Part shown: positions 4,131 through 7,548 of the stretch, one piece after another
How the letters are laid out: the number at the start of each line of letters is the position of its first letter
Numbering within the stretch: position 1 is the first letter of the stretch
Origin: Angelakisella sp.
Lineage (GTDB): Bacteria > Bacillota > Clostridia > Oscillospirales > Ruminococcaceae
DNA: 7,548 bases
Assembly (NCBI GenBank): GCA_022795575.1
Contig: JAAWGY010000104.1
Location: 1 to 7,548, forward strand
Reading direction: 5' to 3'
The notes under the pieces: model-generated
The model's input: the letters and a program-made list of their open reading frames with translations, nothing else
Databases searched by the model: none
What the model was told of the DNA's origin: nothing
Position numbers and translations under genes: made by a program

Positions 4131-6911
4131 TCAGTCCTCCTGGTTCAGCTTCATCTCGTAGTACCGTTCCTTGCTCATCAGCACCTGCCGGGGCTTGCTG
4201 CCCTCAAAGGGGCCCACAATGCCGCGCTGCTCCATCTCGTCCACCAGCCGCGCCGCCCGGGCATAGCCCACCTTAAGCCGCCGCTGTAGCAGCGACGTGG
4301 AGGCTAACCCAGCCTCCACCACCACCTCGATGGCGTCGGTGAGCAGGTCGTCCTCCCCCTCGTCCCCGCTGTCCCCGCCGGCAGAGCCGCCCCGGTCCCC
4401 CTTGCCGCCGCTGGCCGCTGCCTGACGGTCGATCTCCTGAATCACCGCCTCGTCGTAAGCCGGCTTTTCCCCCTCCTTGATGAAGGTGACAACACGCTCC
4501 ACCTCCTGGTCGGTGACAAAGCAGCCCTGAATCCGCATGGGCTTTGGCGCCCCCACCGGGGCAAAGAGCATATCCCCCCGGCCCAGCAGCTTCTCCGCCC
4601 CGCCGCCGTCCAGGATGGTCCGGCTGTCCACCGCCGAAGAAACAGCAAAGGAAATCCGGCTGGGGATGTTGGCCTTGATAAGCCCGGTGATGACGTCCAC
4701 GCTGGGCCGCTGGGTGGCAATCACCAGGTGCATCCCCGCCGCCCGGGCCATTTGGGCCAGGCGGCAGATGGAGTCCTCCACGTCCTTGGGGGAGGCCATC
4801 ATCAGGTCCGCCAGCTCGTCGATGATGATCACCATCTGGGGCATGGGGGGCAGCTGGCCGTTCTCCTCCGCCAGGCGGTTGTAGCCCTTCAGGTCCCGCA
4901 CGCCGGTTTCGGCAAAGGTCTTGTACCGCTTCAGCATCTCCGCCACCGCCCAGGCCAGGGCCCCGGCGGCCTTTTTGGGGTCGGTAACAACCGGCACCAG
5001 CAGGTGGGGGATGCCGTTGTAAACCCCCAGCTCCACCACCTTGGGGTCGATCATCAAAAACTTTACCTGGTCCGGCGAGGACTTGTACAGAAGGCTGATG
5101 ATAATGGAGTTGATGCAGACCGACTTGCCGCTGCCGGTGGCCCCGGCGATAAGGACGTGGGGCATTTTGGCGATGTCCCCCACCGCCACCCCCCCGGTGA
5201 TGTCCTTCCCCAGGGCGATGGTCAGGGGGCTGGCGGCGTTCTGGAAGGTGGGGGAATCCAGCATCTCCCGGATGCTCACCATGGCAACGATCTTGTTGGG
5301 GACCTCGATGCCGATGGCCGGCTTGCCCGGGATGGGGGCCTCGATCCGTACCCCGGTGGCCGAAAGGTTGAGGGCGATGTCGTCGGCAAGCCCCGTCACC
5401 TTGCTGATCTTTACCCCGGCGGCGGGCTGTAGCTCGTACCGCGTCACCGCCGGCCCCCGGGAAACATCGATGATCCGGGCCTGAACCCCAAAGCTCTTGA
5501 GGGTGTTCTCCAGCAGCTCGGCGTTGCTCCGCAGCTCCCGGGTGGTATCCACCTGGGACACCGCCGGGGGCTCCTCCAGGAGGTTCAGGGGCGGGAAGGA
5601 GTAGGGGACCTGCTCCTCCTCCCGGTGCTCCTCCATGGCCGGGGCCACCGTGTTATCCGGGTGGGGGCCCTGGCTGGGGGGGGCTGTGGGTACCGGGGCG
5701 GCGGGCTGCTCCGATTCCGCCTCCGGCGGCGCTGCCGGCGCGGGGGCAGGCTTGGGCAGGCGGGCCGCGGCTGCCGCGGCGGGCTCCGGCACGTCCCCGC
5801 CAAAGGCCAGGCGGCCGGCGGGTGTCTCCGGGATTTGGGCCATCTCGGTATCGCCGGATACCGCCCGGCTGATGATCTCCTCGATGGAAAGCTCCGCCTC
5901 CTCCTGGGCCGGCTGGGAAAGGGCTTCCCCGGTAAGGGCTTCGATGCGGTCGGCGGGCTTGTCCGCCTCCTTGGGGGGGGCGGGGCTCTGGCGGTCGTAG
6001 TCGTAGGCAGCCTGCCGGGGCAGCTCCGCCGTCTCCTCGGTGAGCCGCCCCCGCTCCTCCGGTGGCAGGGGCTCCGGCCGGATGGCGGTTTTTGGGGCCC
6101 TGCTGCCGTGCTGGGGCAGGGGCTCCCCCCCAATGGGGATGTTGATCTCGGCGGGCTTCTGCAAAAAGGAGGGCAGGGTAAAGAGGGGCTGGGGCTCCGG
6201 CTCCCGCTCCTCCCGGGCCGGCTTGGGCTGCCGGGCTTGCTTGGGCTCCCGCCGCCGGGCGGGGGGCTCCTCCCGGCTGGCCCGGCTCTCCACCGCCGAG
6301 GAGTAGGCCTCCTCAATCCGACGGGCCGGGGCGGTCATCCCCCGCATCAGCCCCACCAGCGTACCGCCGGAAAGGACCATCACAAAGATAAAGATCAGCA
6401 GCAGCAGGATGATAAGGGCCCCGGAGTAGCTGGTCATCTTCAGCAGCGGCACCCCGAAGATCAGGGACAGCACGCCCCCCCCCTCCAGCGTTTTGCCCCC
6501 CTCGTACAGGGCCGTTACCAGCTCCAGAAAATTGCCCTCCGGATAGCCCTTTTGCGCCACCTGTAGGATGCCGGAAAAAAGCAGCACCAGCACCGAGGCG
6601 GCGGTGGTCTTGGCCGCTACCGGGTAGCCGGTCTGGTCGGTGGCGATCATCACCGCGGTGGCGATCACCACCGGCCCCACAAAGTAGGAGCACCAGCTAA
6701 GGCACCCCCGCAGAAAGCCGTGGACCGCCTGCCAGACGTTTTCCCCCTTGATAAGGGCAAGGCAGAACAGCAGGATACCCAGGGCAAAGAGCACCACCGC
6801 CCATAGCTGGTTGCGGGCCTGCTGCTCCTTTTTGGTGGGCTTTTTTTTGCGGCTCCCCCGGCTGGCGGAGCTGCTTTTTTTTGTGGTGGAAGACGATTTT
6901 TTGGTTGCCAT
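4131..6911 (-). CDS. ftsK: DNA translocase FtsK/SpoIIIE
   Basis: This is a septal membrane-anchored ATPase that pumps chromosomal DNA during division or sporulation. The protein has 926 residues: a Lys/Ser-rich N-terminus (1-30); four to five membrane spans at about 36-55, 73-91, 102-119, a short 145-159 and 162-182; a long Pro/Ala/Glu-rich linker (about 192-440); and the alpha/beta motor (about 455-815). The motor has Walker A GATGSGKS at 590-597 (Lys596), Walker B VIIIDEL at 694-700 (Asp698, Glu699) and the conserved ISFAVSSAVDSRTILD block at 753-768. A Gly/Asp-rich spacer (835-855) precedes a winged-helix gamma domain (about 856-918) of the type that reads chromosome-orienting sequences. 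ATG 6911 has SD AAAGGA seven bases upstream. Its linker makes it longer than B. subtilis SpoIIIE (about 787 aa). It follows the 6953-7548 gene by 41 bp, so is probably co-transcribed. FtsK versus SpoIIIE role cannot be separated by sequence. Confidence 0.97.
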   Translation of the reverse strand: MATKKSSSTTKKSSSASRGSRKKKPTKKEQQARNQLWAVVLFALGILLFCLALIKGENVWQAVHGFLRGCLSWCSYFVGPVVIATAVMIATDQTGYPVAAKTTAASVLVLLFSGILQVAQKGYPEGNFLELVTALYEGGKTLEGGGVLSLIFGVPLLKMTSYSGALIILLLLIFIFVMVLSGGTLVGLMRGMTAPARRIEEAYSSAVESRASREEPPARRREPKQARQPKPAREEREPEPQPLFTLPSFLQKPAEINIPIGGEPLPQHGSRAPKTAIRPEPLPPEERGRLTEETAELPRQAAYDYDRQSPAPPKEADKPADRIEALTGEALSQPAQEEAELSIEEIISRAVSGDTEMAQIPETPAGRLAFGGDVPEPAAAAAARLPKPAPAPAAPPEAESEQPAAPVPTAPPSQGPHPDNTVAPAMEEHREEEQVPYSFPPLNLLEEPPAVSQVDTTRELRSNAELLENTLKSFGVQARIIDVSRGPAVTRYELQPAAGVKISKVTGLADDIALNLSATGVRIEAPIPGKPAIGIEVPNKIVAMVSIREMLDSPTFQNAASPLTIALGKDITGGVAVGDIAKMPHVLIAGATGSGKSVCINSIIISLLYKSSPDQVKFLMIDPKVVELGVYNGIPHLLVPVVTDPKKAAGALAWAVAEMLKRYKTFAETGVRDLKGYNRLAEENGQLPPMPQMVIIIDELADLMMASPKDVEDSICRLAQMARAAGMHLVIATQRPSVDVITGLIKANIPSRISFAVSSAVDSRTILDGGGAEKLLGRGDMLFAPVGAPKPMRIQGCFVTDQEVERVVTFIKEGEKPAYDEAVIQEIDRQAAASGGKGDRGGSAGGDSGDEGEDDLLTDAIEVVVEAGLASTSLLQRRLKVGYARAARLVDEMEQRGIVGPFEGSKPRQVLMSKERYYEMKLNQED

Positions 6912-6952
6912 ATGTACATCCTTTGCTTGTGTATTTCGGTTCTGCCGCCGGG

Positions 6953-7548
6953 CTATTCCTTTGCGGCAGGGGGATCCGGTTCTTCTTCCTCAAAAAGCCG
7001 GCCCAGCCATTTGGTGTCATCCACCAGGCAAAAGCCGGAGACCGTTTTGTCGTTGTAATCCACGATCATCCGGAGGTAACGGGGGGCGCCGTCCTCGGGG
7101 GGCAGTTGGTAAAAGTACCAGATCCGCTCGGCGCAGGGCTCCCCGAACCGGGCCACAAACTCATCGTAGGTCTTCTCCCCGGTGGAGAGGAACGCCTCCA
7201 CCTCGCCCAGGTCCAGGGGGGCCTCCGGCGGGGTGTACTTGTAGGCGTCCCCCCGGATGGCCCGGACCTCACAATCCAGCGTCCGCTCTGCGTAGACAGC
7301 AAGGCCATCCTCGGCGGGAATCTCCCAGTCGTCATAGCAAACGCCGCAGTATTCCTCCGCCGTAAAGAAGCGGATGCTCTTAACCCCCACCTTCTCCGGG
7401 TCGCTGTTCTGGTACATCAGGGTGAACCAGCACCAGTAGTCCTCCCCGCCGCAGGTGGCGTAGACGGTGCAGGCTGTGGTGTTGTAATAGCTGCCGCCGC
7501 TGCGCTGCTTGGCCCCGCCGTCGTATTCCAAGTCGTACCGCTCGGTGG
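6953..7548 (-). CDS. Unrecognised Cys-rich protein, 5' end cut by the window edge
   Basis: The frame stays open to the right edge. A TTG at 7529-7531 could be read as a start, but the codons before it continue in frame (ERYD residues) and no SD is seen, so the gene almost certainly begins outside the window. At least 197 residues are visible, ending at TAG 6953. Five of its seven cysteines lie in the first half (for example ACTVYATC then WCWF), and acidic and aromatic residues are frequent. The C-terminal third (TYDEFVARFGEPCAERIWYF, then LRMIVDYNDKTVSGF) loosely follows the pattern of BamE/SmpA-like lipoprotein folds: a helix, a G-x-P turn, then strands ending in a D-x-x-x-K-V-x-G hairpin. 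This is weak inference, and whether a lipoprotein signal exists cannot be seen. It lies 41 bp upstream of ftsK with no terminator between. Confidence 0.85.
   Translation of the reverse strand, partial: TERYDLEYDGGAKQRSGGSYYNTTACTVYATCGGEDYWCWFTLMYQNSDPEKVGVKSIRFFTAEEYCGVCYDDWEIPAEDGLAVYAERTLDCEVRAIRGDAYKYTPPEAPLDLGEVEAFLSTGEKTYDEFVARFGEPCAERIWYFYQLPPEDGAPRYLRMIVDYNDKTVSGFCLVDDTKWLGRLFEEEEPDPPAAKE

Noticed and set aside
5625..6566. Long plus-strand frame opposite the ftsK linker
   Set aside because: Its Gly/Leu/Arg-rich low-complexity translation mirrors the GC-rich linker codons; no start signal or recognisable domain is seen.
6942..6969. Inverted repeat CTGCCGC / GCGGCAG between the partial gene and ftsK
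   Set aside because: It has only 7 bp with a 14-base loop, no U-tract, and one arm lies in the coding end of the upstream gene; it is likely chance in GC-rich DNA.

Overview
The window looks like a chromosomal segment from a GC-rich, Gram-positive-type anaerobe of the Clostridia, most likely the Oscillospiraceae/Oscillospirales group. This is inferred from strong GC bias in the genes, a sortase-type cell-wall sorting signal, a Firmicutes-style MurA, a SpoIIIE-like FtsK with a winged-helix tail, and sigma-A promoters and SD sites standing out as AT-rich islands. I assign no species.

Layout. Bases 1-322 hold no credible gene. They form a very GC-rich, hairpin-dense repeat region: a 34-bp direct repeat (33/34 identical) recurs 253 bp apart, and between the copies lie several perfect inverted repeats. 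Two of these share the same loop and carry compensatory stem changes. Next, on the minus strand (323-535), is a 70-residue protein that is essentially a signal peptide joined directly to an NPSTG sorting signal, a membrane span and a Gly/Lys tail. It has a perfect-consensus sigma-A promoter. A divergent promoter with an extended -10 drives murA (936-2228, plus strand), which ends at a strong intrinsic terminator. Only 21 bp after that terminator begins a 564-residue protein of unknown function (2298-3992). It has an Imm5-like helical N-terminal part, a Cys/His-containing middle and a tail resembling the ribosomal L7/L12 C-terminal domain.

Convergent to it, on the minus strand, are a gene entering from the right edge (6953-7548, 5'-truncated, unrecognised) and, 41 bp downstream, a full-length FtsK/SpoIIIE DNA translocase (4131-6911). 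Two large hairpins fill the convergent gap between the unknown gene and ftsK.

How the genes relate. murA (first committed step of peptidoglycan synthesis), ftsK (chromosome segregation at the septum) and a putative cell-wall-anchored micro-protein all concern the cell envelope or division, but they are in separate transcription units and nothing in the sequence ties them into one pathway. The parts most worth following up are the structured repeat region, the minimal sorting-signal protein and the multidomain unknown protein. I see no CRISPR array, tRNA, rRNA, transposase or phage gene.
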